Positions 54,995 through 64,000 of a stretch of DNA of 64,000 nt are shown here, piece after piece. Both the position numbers and the translations under genes were made by a program. The DNA is from Linum tenue. Lineage: Eukaryota; Streptophyta; Magnoliopsida; Malpighiales; Linaceae. How positions within the stretch are numbered: the first letter of the stretch is position 1; each line of letters starts with the position of its first letter. The stretch covers positions 37,902,066-37,966,065 of the forward strand of contig CAMGYJ010000006.1 of the NCBI GenBank assembly GCA_946122785.1. The letters are read 5' to 3'. The notes beneath the pieces are model-generated. The model was given only the letters and a program-made list of their open reading frames with translations. It did not search any database and had not been told where the DNA came from.

Positions 54995-56084
54995 TCAATG
55001 GGCTGGGCGGCCCTGCTTCGTTGCAGGGTCTGCCTCACCGCCAACCAATACCTTCGATTGTTGAAACTGCTCAGTTGCTTGAGATTGTGGGAAGACAAGA
55101 GTCTTTACTCTCTTTAAAGTCTTGTCCTCTCTGTCTCCCGCTATAGTAGTCCCATTTGGTAGTTCAATATTCCGTTTCTGAGGCGTGTGCTGTAAGTGGG
55201 AAGTTTCTCTTACTCGCTCCTTCTCTTGTCTTTTCCATACTTTCCCTACCATCCTCCAATAGGTTTTCTCATTTTCTTTGCTTGCAGTAAACATCTTCAC
55301 AGCTCCTGCCTTTCCAGCAATACTCTTCCGAATATTGCCAGCCTGAGAAGTTTCGTTGACAACCCCTTCCTATTGTGTGACTGCATTTTTAACCATCGCA
55401 TGTTCCTGTTGGGTTTTGGGCACTGTATCCTTAATTGAAACTCCTTCAACTCACCACCAACATTGAGTTTGATTTTTTCCTTAGTGGATTGTTGATGGAG
55501 ATGCTAACTCTGAGACGTAGGAAATCATCACATACTTTGTCTGAGCTATCATCAAAGAACACAAATTCTCCAACCCTGTTAGCAATTTTTTCTGCCATAG
55601 ATTGAGTTCTAAGCTCCGCTGGGAAGTCTTTAACCTATATCCATAACTCCATTTTATGCAGGTCTGGTGGAGTTAGTTTCTTTATCCACCAACTAGCCAT
55701 AAATAGCATAGCACTATTCTCATAGTGCCAAGGTCCGTCGTAGCACACCTTATTACTATCATCCATCTCCAAGAATTGAAAAGCAAAGAGGTCATTACCT
55801 AATACCGTTATTTGGTACCCTTTCTTCAAGCCCCACGCCTTTGTTAGCGCGATTTTCATTGACTAAATATTTGGTTCTTTGTCTGATACTAGTCTTCCAA
55901 CTAGTCCCAAGTGCCGGACTGCCTCCATTCTGACCACATCACCTTCGACCTCTAATGGTTCCTCGTCGTCCTCTGCCAGGGTAATTTGGTTGAGTCGCTC
56001 TTCAAGTCCTCCAGTGGGATTGAGCTCTTCATTGACATCCTTTTTAAGGGCGGCTTCTTCATCTTTATTGTTTGTGGATGCCAT
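54995..56084 (-). pseudogene. LINE-B ORF1 (DUF4283-type)
   Basis: The ATG at 56084 opens an acidic N-terminus (M-A-S-T-N-N-K-D-E-E-A-A). After a stop at 55863, the frame from 55859 has the DUF4283 pattern: G-Y-Q-I-T-V-L-G-N-D-L-F-A-F-Q-F, then C-Y-D-G-P-W-H-Y-E-N-S and W-W-I-K-K-L. The C-terminal part (55300-54995) is basic and polar. ORF1 coats LINE RNA in the ribonucleoprotein. Confidence 0.8.
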
Positions 56085-56733
56085 TGCGAATCTATCTTGT
56101 ATAGACTCCGCGTTGTATACCTTGGATTATACGCTACAGAATCTCGTCGTCCCACGGTAGGGTTCGTGAAAGAAATATGTCGTCGAGTCCTCTCTACTAG
56201 CAGCATAACACTGGTTAAGAAGTCCCTTTTGTATCCTTATAGCTGTATTTTGTACGGTATTTCTCTCCGGATCCAATTTCCGTCGTCGTGTTGTAATCGG
56301 AAAACCTAGGGTTTCCGCCGCTAAGTCACGCTCTCGCTAAACGAGATAAAAAAAACCCTTGATTACAGCTTAATTATGTGGAGATATTAGGATGGCGTTA
56401 GAATGTAGGATTTACATGTTCCATTTCATGAATTTAAAAAAAAAAAAAGGAGAAAAATCTAGAGAGACAGGAAGATATAATTCCATTTTTTAATTTTTCT
56501 TGTTTGGTATAATAATAATCTTTTGGTTGGATTATATAGTAATAAATTGATAGCTGAGTTTACTAGAGTAAAATAAACAAATAAAATAATAAAGGAAAAG
56601 AAAAAAAAAAAACAAAGGCAAGCATCATATATTTGAGTTTGACCTCTTCGTCTCTCTCCCCCTAATTTCCATTTGTCCCATTTCCCACTCCTCACATCAC
56701 ATCATTTCATTTCCCCCCTTCCTCCCACTTCTC

Positions 56734-56739
56734 TATAAA
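56734..56739 (+). promoter_or_regulatory. TATA box of the host gene
   Basis: TATAAA in the context CTCTATAAACCCC, 95 bp before the ATG. The expected start site is around 56765-56770, followed by a CT-rich leader of about 60 nt. Confidence 0.75.
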
Positions 56740-56828
56740 CCCCTCTCCCTCTCCGCCACCGTCGAACACAATCAAAATCCCTTTCCTCCCTCCTCCATTT
56801 CCGTCGCTACTAAACAATTAAGACCTTG

Positions 56829-59800
56829 ATGGGATCACTCAACGGAGTTGAACACCCGCAGCTCCCCGCCGGTGCTAGACCAGCCGACGATCAAGCCAAG
56901 TGTCTAGAAGTTGACACGACTCAGCAGACCATGGCTCAAATGGACAGAGGAGAAGCAGAGGATTTCAATTTCGAAAATAATCCGAACGGCGACGAAAACA
57001 AAGCGAACGCCGCTCCACCGGCGGTTGAAGTGGGGAAACCGTTCCCTAAACGCGGAACGGTGGTTGAGAATCCCGATGACTCAACCAGCACCGTTGATGA
57101 GCAGGAACAGGAAGGAATCGACGGAGTGATCACGCCTCATTCTCACCTCCCGAAGCCGGAGCCGCCGCCAGGCCTCGCGCCTACCTCCCCTGACGAGCCG
57201 GTCAAAGAAAACGGATTCTCCGGAATACGCGCCGATTTGCTCGGGCGGTCCAAATCCCTAACGGAAACATTCGCCACCGTCGACATCGGGAAATTTTTCA
57301 AAGAGCGAAGCAACAGCTTGTCGGCGATCGCGAAGCGGCTGAGTCAAATCGGAGATTTCAAGAACGAGTCAGATGGAGAGGAAGGGTCAGAGTCGGAGTC
57401 GTCGTTCAAGGAGGAGGAGAAGAAGAAGAACGAGTCCAATTGCGACTCGGTCGTGGACGTGTCCGAGTACAACATATCGGGACTCCGAGTGGTGGTCCGG
57501 CTGAAGAGCGGCGGCGAGGACGGAATCAAAGGGCGGATCAGCTTCTTCTCCCGGTCCAACTGCAGGGATTGCTCGGCGGTCCGGTCCTTCTTCAAGCAGA
57601 GAGGGCTCCGATTCGTGGAAATCAATGTCGACGTGTACCCGCAGAGGGAGAAGGAATTGATCGAGCGGACGGGGAATTCGCAGGTCCCGAAGATATTCTT
57701 CAACGAGAAGCTGTTCGGTGGGCTTGTCGCTCTGAATTCGCTGCGGAACAGCGGGGAGCTGGAGGGGAAATTGAAGGAGATGTTGGGGAAGCCTTGCCCC
57801 GGCGACGCGCCGGCCACGCCGGTCTACGGATTCGATGACCCCGAGGAGGAGGAGGAGGCGGCGGAAGAAGAGATTGTGGGAATGGCGAGGGTACTGAGGC
57901 AGAAGCTGCCGATTGAGGACCGTCTGATGAGGATGAAGATCGTGCGGAATTGCTTCTCGGGCGCGCAGATGGTGGAGGTGCTCATTCAACACTTGGACTG
58001 CGGCCGGAAGAAGGTACGTACGTTTCGCACGTGACTAGGCTTCTACTACATTTCCTTTTCTTTTTTTATAATAAATATATGGGGATTTTTTTTCTTTTAT
58101 TTTTTTGGGCATTCTGAATTCAGTATTGTGATTTGGTGGGTGGATGGGATGCATAATGCCATTGCATTTGCATGCCACTTTTCATGACCGTTACATTATG
58201 GTTAGCCTGTCGTTGCAACTAACTATATATTCGCCTGCTGTCTTGGCAGTGTCCTTATTTTGGTATCATTTTAAATATTTTTTTTCCCTTAATTTTGAGA
58301 TGGAAGGAAAATAGTTTTGATTAAGACATTGGAAAATATGTTACGGAAATAACTTTTCTGGGAACTATGTACTGTTTGGGTTTTTGGGACGTCTTGGTGC
58401 CGGACTTATTTTGGTAAAGCCTTAAATACAATACAAATCGTAGGAAAAAGGAAAGCATTAAATAGTAGAATAACTAAATATAGGGATATTTATTTGTCAT
58501 AATGGCCATGGCGGACCGTACAAGAGGGCTTTCATGGTCAGGTCTTGGGCCTGAGTGAGCAAAGGAGGACGACATTTCATTGTTTTTGGCCCATTCTTTT
58601 ATTGTGTTTTTTTTTCCCTAGAAAAAAAATTCTATTTTTTATTTAAACCTTTTTCAAATTTTTTATATTATCCAAATTTATTAAAATATTATTAATTAGT
58701 GTAATCTTTCGTAAGGCATCAAAATATTAGTCATTTTCACGTTATCATTACTAATTTTGTAACTCTTTTCTTATTTAAAATACTAAAATGTTGAAATGTT
58801 GACCTTTATGTGTTTCTTCAAAATCAGTATCATGTTGCCAAGTCGATATTACTAACAGAAAGTTAACATTTTGCTAATTCTTAGTATTTCGATAGATTTG
58901 ACTAATAAAAAAGAATCCGAAAAAAGTTTGGCTAATAAATAAGTAGGCATTACCAACTAAAATGAGAGTAACTTGTCAAGAATGAGCAAGTACTATATCA
59001 AATTCTTCTATTTGAAGATTTGAATATCCAAACTTTGTTCCGATATCCTGTTCTGTTCTACCGTCGCACTAAGAAATCCTCTGAAATTTGTTATGAGAAA
59101 TTAGTACTAGGGAGTTTATAGTAACTAAAAGTCCACCTTAGAAAGCACATTAAAACAAGCTCCAGTACTATTGCATCATCATCTCTGTAACTCTGTTTTT
59201 CTTTCCATCACAAATTTCGACCTTCCCATTGTCTGCTCTCTGCGCGTTTCCACCCCTTTTCGGGTCGATCGTAACCCAGAAAGTTCATGTCAGGCGGGGG
59301 CCTGCACTTCAATGTTGGTCATCGAAAGCTGTACACTTTGTTAAATAAGCAAGTAGACCAGTTTGCAAAACTTACGGATGACGTCCAAAAGAGCAGATGA
59401 ACCATTCATTGTTAAATGGGGTCCGCTGACAAAGAGATAGGAGAGTCTAGGCCGGCATGATGTCAAAATGTTGTCTATCCTCTCTTTTCTTTAATGCAAA
59501 CGTACACAAGTAAAGGCAGGCAGTGTCTGCTTGCCGGAGTTAATGTTGCAAGGATACTAACCAACTTTTTCTCAAAATGATATCTTCTTGCAGGCTGTTG
59601 AGATTGGAAAGCAGTTGGCTCGGAAACATTTCATCCATCATGTATTCGGGTAGGAATGCCTCTCACACTGAGATGGGTTCATCACATATCTACTTACCAA
59701 CTTCTCATACTGATCACTGTCCCTTTCCTCCGCACAAAACAAATTATGCAGGGAGAACGACTTCGAAGATGGAAATCACTTGTACCGTTTCCTGGAGCAT

Positions 59801-60906
59801 GAACCATACATCCCCAGATGCTACAACTTCAGGGGAACAACAAATGACAGCAGCCCCAAACCTGCAGTAGTGGTTGGAAGAAAGATGTACAAGATAATGT
59901 CAGCGATTCTGGAGTCATATGCCTCCGACGACAGGAGCCACGTTGATTATGACGGTATCAGCAAAAGCGAGGAATTCCGAAGGTAACACTCTCATTGAAT
60001 TCCTCACTCGAGCTCCCATTACATAGTTTCGTCGTTAATCTTCATGATCAACGACAAACTCGATAATCTGATGCCAGATACGTTAACCTGGTGGAGGACC
60101 TGCAACGGGTGGATCCGCTGGGGCTCTCCCCGGACGAGAAAACAGCCTTCTTCTTGAACCTGTACAACGCGATGGTTATCCACGCAGTGATCAGAGTTGG
60201 TAGCCCCGAAGGGGTAACCGACAGAAGATCTTTCTACTCCGATTTCCAGTACATTGTTGGCGGATCGCCCTACTCTCTCAACGCGATCAAGAATGGAATT
60301 CTCAGAAGCAACAGGAGATCTCCTTACTCGTTGATCAAGCCCTTTAGCTCTGGCGACAAACGCTTGGAGGTAAATAAACAACGAACACATCATATTTTTT
60401 TCGCTTTCGAAACAAAGTTTGAAGGGGAAGGGGGAAGACCAACTGACGCTGGCTGGCAAACATACTCCGGTGGCAGGTTGCAGTTGACAGGGTGAATCCA
60501 ACGATACACTTCGGGCTGTGCAACGGGACGAAATCGAGCCCGACGGTGAGGTTCTTTACAGCACAAGGGTTGGAGGCTGAGCTGAGAAGTGCAGCTAGGG
60601 AGTTCTTCCAGAGAGGCGGGATCGAGGTGGATCTGGAAACCAGGACGGTCCACCTCTCTCGTACCATGAAGTGGTGAGTTGATGAATTGCGCTCTCTATC
60701 TAAACCCATGAAGGGATGACCAAAACGTACTCACCCGGTGCTGTATTTGTAGGTTTGGGGGCGACTTTGGGCAAGAGAAGGAGATAGTGAAGTGGGTGAT
60801 GAATTACTTAGAGGGGAGCAAAGCAGGACTGGTGACGCATCTGCTGTCTGATGGTGCTGCCCTCCACATTGTGTACCAAAACTATGATTGGTCACTCAAT
60901 TCTTAA
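56829..60906 (+). CDS. Glutaredoxin-DEP-DUF547 domain protein, six exons
   Basis: Exons by GT-AG junctions and frame: 56829-58013, 59594-59649, 59752-59982, 60078-60369, 60477-60673 and 60753-60906 (2115 nt, 704 aa, stop TAA). Residues 1-230 are disordered, acidic and Ser/Pro-rich. A glutaredoxin-like fold spans about 234-315, with C245-R-D-C248 in place of the classical C-P-Y-C and the cis-Pro at V-P287. A DEP domain follows across exons 1-3 (about 360-440, M-V-E-V-L-I-Q-H-L and H-F-I-H-H-V-F-G). DUF547 starts at about 490 (D-E-K-T-A-F-F-L-N-L-Y-N-A-M-V-I-H) and occupies exons 4-6. The three-domain order is known in plants; the role is unclear, and thiol redox or membrane-linked signalling is only a guess from the domains. 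I chose the ATG at 56829 because upstream in-frame sequence lacks an ATG and the TATA box is 90 bp away. No damage is visible, so it is probably functional. Confidence 0.93.
58014..59593 (+). other. Intron 1 of the host gene (1580 bp)
   Basis: Donor AAG|GTACGTACG, acceptor TTCTTGCAG|GC. AT-rich without recognised insertions. The other four introns are about 80-110 bp. Confidence 0.85.
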
Positions 60907-61439
60907 CACACTCGCTTCACCTGCGGCTACCTCCACCGTTTCTTTTGCATATTTATCTTTACAATAGAAGATATACACACAACAGTTAAAAGAAAGGAAA
61001 AAGAGCGACTGCGATTGAAGACTTTAAAGCTATATAGAGATTGAATCCCAAACCGATGTGCTGCTCAGGTGGCCTGGTGTTTTTTCTTTTCTTTTTTGCT
61101 TTTTAATTTTGTAGATAATTCCCCTTTAATGCATCTTCATCTTGGCAATGGCGGGAGAAGGCGGCGTCGTGGACTCGTGGCTAGGGGAAGCTGTTTCGTA
61201 TTCGGGAGCGCACAAATTGTTTGCGTTGGTTTCTTGGAGAGGGAAGTTGCTTTTCCTCCCCAGTGTGTTCTTTTTCTATGATGACCTTATACTCTTCTTT
61301 TGGATATGAAATTCTGGGTGAAATATCAGGGTTGGTGTTTGAACAATCAATTATAGAGTTTGTATTTTTGAATAAAATTGTTGATTACCTTTTAAAAGAC
61401 TTAGTTAAACCCTTATATAGGCTACCAAGATTTTAGGTC
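60907..61439 (+). other. 3' UTR and downstream flank of the host gene
   Basis: No gene seen; the short plus frames are AT/T-rich. AATAAA at 61371-61376 is a possible but distant poly(A) signal. Nearer signals are only AATAGA-like (about 60965). A minus-strand CTATATAAGG at 61411-61420 belongs to the neighbouring LTR. Confidence 0.5.
61411..61420 (-). promoter_or_regulatory. TATA box of the gypsy LTR remnant
   Basis: CTATATAAGG on the minus strand, downstream of the TCCACGATCGTGGA word cluster of this LTR. It points towards the 3' end of the host gene. Confidence 0.5.
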
Positions 61440-61862
61440 AAAATTTATAAAGAAACCCGAGTCTTGGACCATAAGTCTCTTAATCTGCAAAGGAAAACAA
61501 AAAGTAACCCACAACAGCAGGTCAAAATCCACGCTCTTACTATCAAATTCCACGCTCGTGGATTTCATCCTCCAGACTATGGATTTTGGCCTTCACTCCC
61601 TGGGCATTTTCCACGATCCAAACTCCATTTCCACGATCGTGGATTTCATCCTCCAGACTGTGGATTTGGCCTAAGATAGCCCCAACTTGAATCGTCATCA
61701 CTTCTCGTCCCACGAACAGCTCGGCCTCTATACTTGTGAAGTTCTAGGCCAAATAAGCTTTAAGTCGACCCTTGAATGTCTTGGCTTGACTTCTAGTGAC
61801 CGGACCACGTTCCTCTCGCACCAAACTTGGCTTGTGATCGCCTTATTGTTGTGCCCTCATCA
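61440..61862 (-). mobile_element. LTR of a Ty3/gypsy element (3' LTR, left limit uncertain)
   Basis: On the minus strand the LTR starts TGATGAGGGCACAAC at 61862, directly after the polypurine tract CAAGAGGAGGGGGA (61863-61876). The far end is not clear and may extend past the TATA box at 61411. Confidence 0.65.
61545..61675 (-). repeat. Palindrome-word cluster with TCCACGATCGTGGA words
   Basis: TCCACGATCGTGGA at 61630-61643 is a perfect 14-nt palindrome. TCCACGCTCGTGGA at 61549-61562 differs only in the central dinucleotide. Half-words TCCACGATCC and CTATGGATTT or CTGTGGATTT surround them. Confidence 0.8.
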
Positions 61863-61865
61863 TCC

Positions 61866-62713
61866 CCCTCCTCTTGAAAAGGATTTGCCTCAAATTTAAG
61901 TCGTCTTCAAGGAAAGGAGCTAAGTCTACAACATTGAACGTTGCACTCACACCATACTCGCTCGGCATATCAAGCTTGTAAGGATTGTCATTGATTCGGG
62001 CGAGGACTTGAAAGGGACCATCACCACGAGGCAGCAACTTAGAATGTCGTTGATGGGGAAACGTTCCTTCCTCATGTGCACCAAGACCCAATCTCCTAGC
62101 TCGAATCGTTGAGAACGCCAATGCTTGTTCACGTTCTTCAGAATCTGCTCAGTCGGTATGTCTATGTTTAGCCGCGCCTTCTCATGCAAACCTCGAACAA
62201 ACTCTGCTTTTTTCGCATCATCTAAATCCACACGCTCATTAACAGGTAATAGAGACAAATCCAATGGGATTACAGGATTTAATCCATACAAAATCTCAAA
62301 TGGTGAAAATTTAGTGGTAGAATGAATAGCCCTATTATATGCAAACTCTACATGAGTTAAGCATTCTTCCCAAGACTTGATATTACTCTTAATGACAGCC
62401 CTAAGCATTTGAGACAAAGTCCTGTTAACTACTTCAGCTTGACCATCCATTTTAGGGTGGCAAGTAGTAGAAAACAACAACTTAATACCAATCTTACTCC
62501 ACAAAGTTTTCTAGAAGTAACTCAAGAACTTGACATCACGATTAGAGACTATAGTACGAGGCATACCATGCAACCTAACAATTTCTCGAAAGAACAGTTC
62601 AACTACATTAGATGCATTATTAGTTTTGTGACATGGGATAAAGTGCGCCATCTTTGAAAACCGGTCACCCACAACAAACACAAAATCTCTTTCATTCCTA
62701 GTCCTAGGTAATC
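61866..62713 (-). pseudogene. Ty3/gypsy integrase C-terminal part, frameshifted
   Basis: Minus-strand frames 62504-61947 and 62121-61843 join across a one-base shift near 62060. Motifs are F-S-T-T-C-H-P-K-M-D-G-Q-A-E-V-V-N-R-T-L, H-V-E-F-A-Y-N-R-A, S-P-F-E-I-L-Y-G, then [12 protein letters not shown] and [15 protein letters not shown]. The latter is the GPF/Y module of gypsy integrases. The rest of pol is cut off by the LTR that begins at 62714. Confidence 0.9.
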
Positions 62714-64000
62714 TGACTCGTTAAAACAAAACACCAAACTACGATCAAGTATAATCGTAGAATGGAAATGCAGAATAGTGGTTCAAGTTTACTTATTAAC
62801 CCGGGTCCTAGATGTACTGCCTACTCCGTGATTATATATTATATAGCGGTTAAAATTGAGTAAAGTGTTCAAAAGCAAAAAAAAAAAAAAAATAGAAAGC
62901 AGGAAATGTTTTGGTTTCAAGTATGCTAAAGGTCATCCAGATATGAGTCCCCCTAGTATGCAGTTAGTTCATATTATATGTTCCCAATTTGTTGATTGAT
63001 AAATATATTGCGGAAAGTTCTTGACAAGTCTGGAATCTCGACTAAATTAATCCAGACCCTCTTAGTTTGAATACCCGGCGGCGACTAATCTCCATCGACA
63101 TAAACTAACCAAGGCAATAACACACCAAACTTCCTCTACTGGCATCAATTCCAGTATAGAGCGGTGAATCGATTTCTCGACTAAAGCAATCGATTGATCA
63201 CTTCCAATTTAAGGTTGCTCTATAAACCTATGCATAGACTATCGTTCTAGGTTAAAGGAGGAATCACAAAATTTTGATCAAGACTCACGCGATTCTGATT
63301 AATGCCTCAATTGAATATATCGAATCAATCATTCACAAATGGAGTTCATACAACCATTCCTAACCTACAAAACTAGGGTTCTTCATACCCAGATGAAAAG
63401 ACATTTTCTTCATGGAGAGAAGGGAAAACACAAAGCTTGGAAGAGAAATCATCATGTGAGGAATAAAATCTGCTCCAAGCTAGAAATCGACACTCTGAGG
63501 GTGAAAGATAGAGTTCCAAAGTCCTTAGATCGCTCCAATCCGCTCTCAAGGTTGTTCTTCGTCACTTTCTTTCTCTAGGGTTCTCTTTTTGCTCTTTAGA
63601 ACTCAAAAATCCAGATACCTTCCAATCTGCCCGAGCTTACCTTTTAAAGGCTAGAAATTCGCGAGTTACGGGCAAAGTTACGGTCGTAACTCGCATATCC
63701 AGACTGTAACTTCTCCATAAAACATCGACGTTTCTGCACTCCATAAATCGAGAGTTACGACTCCTATAGAGAAGTTACGGTTGAGACCGTAACTTTGCAG
63801 GGCAAGCAGTAACTTCAAAAATGCTCCTGGAACCTCAGCCCCGCTTCCTCAGAGTCACGGGTATGGAGGGTAAGTTACGGTTCAGACCATAACTTCAAGC
63901 GTCTGACCTTAACTTTCAAAGTTCTTCTGGACTCCTGGCTTTTGCTCCTCCAAAGTTACGGGCTGCACGGGGAAGTTACAGTCCATACAGTAACTTTCAA
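62714..64000 (-). mobile_element. LTR of the palindrome-word lineage, running off the window
   Basis: It begins TGACTCGTTAAAACAAAACACC, matching the TGACACGCTAAAACACAACACC edge of members 1 and 2. It also shares ATGAGTCCCCCTAG, CTGGCATCAATTCCAGTATA and CTAGGGTTCTTC blocks. It disrupts the gypsy integrase. The other end lies outside the window. Confidence 0.82.
63660..64000 (-). repeat. Palindrome-word cluster with AGTTACGGTCGTAACT words
   Basis: AGTTACGGTCGTAACT at 63676-63691. The pair AAGTTACGGTT...GACCGTAACTT is near 63771-63798 and AAGTTACGGTT...GACCATAACTT near 63871-63894. Half-words continue to the window end. On the minus strand the block precedes CCTTTAAAAGG (about 63641-63651). Confidence 0.82.

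Larger units (their letters stand above)
50990..56375 (-). mobile_element. Full-length LINE (L1/RIL type) with 13-bp target-site duplication
   Basis: ATGTGGAGATATT occurs at 50977-50989 and again at 56376-56388. A T-rich tail starts at 50990 and the minus-strand 5' UTR begins near 56375. ORF1 starts at 56084, and ORF2 follows with endonuclease, RT, zf-RVT and RNase H. At about 5.4 kb it is structurally complete but carries several stops and shifts. Confidence 0.93.

Noticed and set aside
57344..57992. Long minus-strand frames opposite exon 1 of the host gene
   Set aside because: They are shadows of a GC-rich coding exon; the plus strand has recognised domains and consistent splice sites.

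Overview
The window is nuclear DNA from a flowering plant, probably a dicot. The evidence is a six-exon GT-AG gene with plant domain architecture and an otherwise continuous nest of plant retrotransposons and DNA transposons. Nothing in it is prokaryotic or organellar. I cannot name the species from the sequence. The only convincing host gene is at 56829-60906 (+). It encodes a 704-residue protein with a disordered acidic N-terminus, a glutaredoxin-like domain (C-R-D-C), a DEP domain and a DUF547 domain. A TATA box lies 95 bp upstream of its ATG.

Layout. 1-1882: 3' half of a Ty1/copia element, RT-RNase H plus LTR, running in from the left edge. 1883-5416: first copy of a segmental duplication; the second copy (21747-32652) has gained two later insertions. 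5417-8848: 5' half of a Tat-like Ty3/gypsy element (LTR, tRNA-Lys primer site, gag, protease, broken RT). 9568-13585: complete but decayed chromovirus with two LTRs. 13925-17345: internal relic of an Athila-like element with a 'plant transposon protein' ORF. 17938-18310: 42-bp minisatellite. 19220-19838: hAT element. 20339-22033: composite Mutator-like element with possible captured coding sequence. 24543-30002: complete non-autonomous LTR element inserted into a solo LTR (23390-32448). 30340-32263: PIF/Harbinger-like element. 32968-35290 and 35296-35480: two LINE 3' ends in a row. 35994-36668: second hAT element. 37271-50700: degenerate minus-strand LINE split by a second complete non-autonomous LTR element (38450-43873), a solo LTR (44311-45696) and an LTR fragment (48173-49413). 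50990-56375: full-length minus-strand LINE with a 13-bp target-site duplication, about 380 bp upstream of the host transcription start. 61440-62713: gypsy LTR and integrase remnant, cut by an LTR that runs off the right edge (62714-64000).

The most interesting pattern concerns one lineage of about 1.4-kb LTRs that is present many times: two complete elements, two solo LTRs (one duplicated), one fragment, one edge copy and one internal relic. The promoter-proximal part of these LTRs, and of one gypsy LTR, holds clusters of short inverted-repeat 'words'. The centre is nearly constant, CG-NN-CG, but the arms differ from family to family while staying complementary to each other (for example CCAC-ACGGCCGT-GTGG, TTCC-CCGATCGG-GGAA, AGTT-ACGGTCGT-AACT, TCC-ACGATCGT-GGA). 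Two complete elements that are alike over most of their LTRs carry different word blocks. This looks like a swappable U3 module under symmetry constraint and is the best candidate here for an undescribed system.
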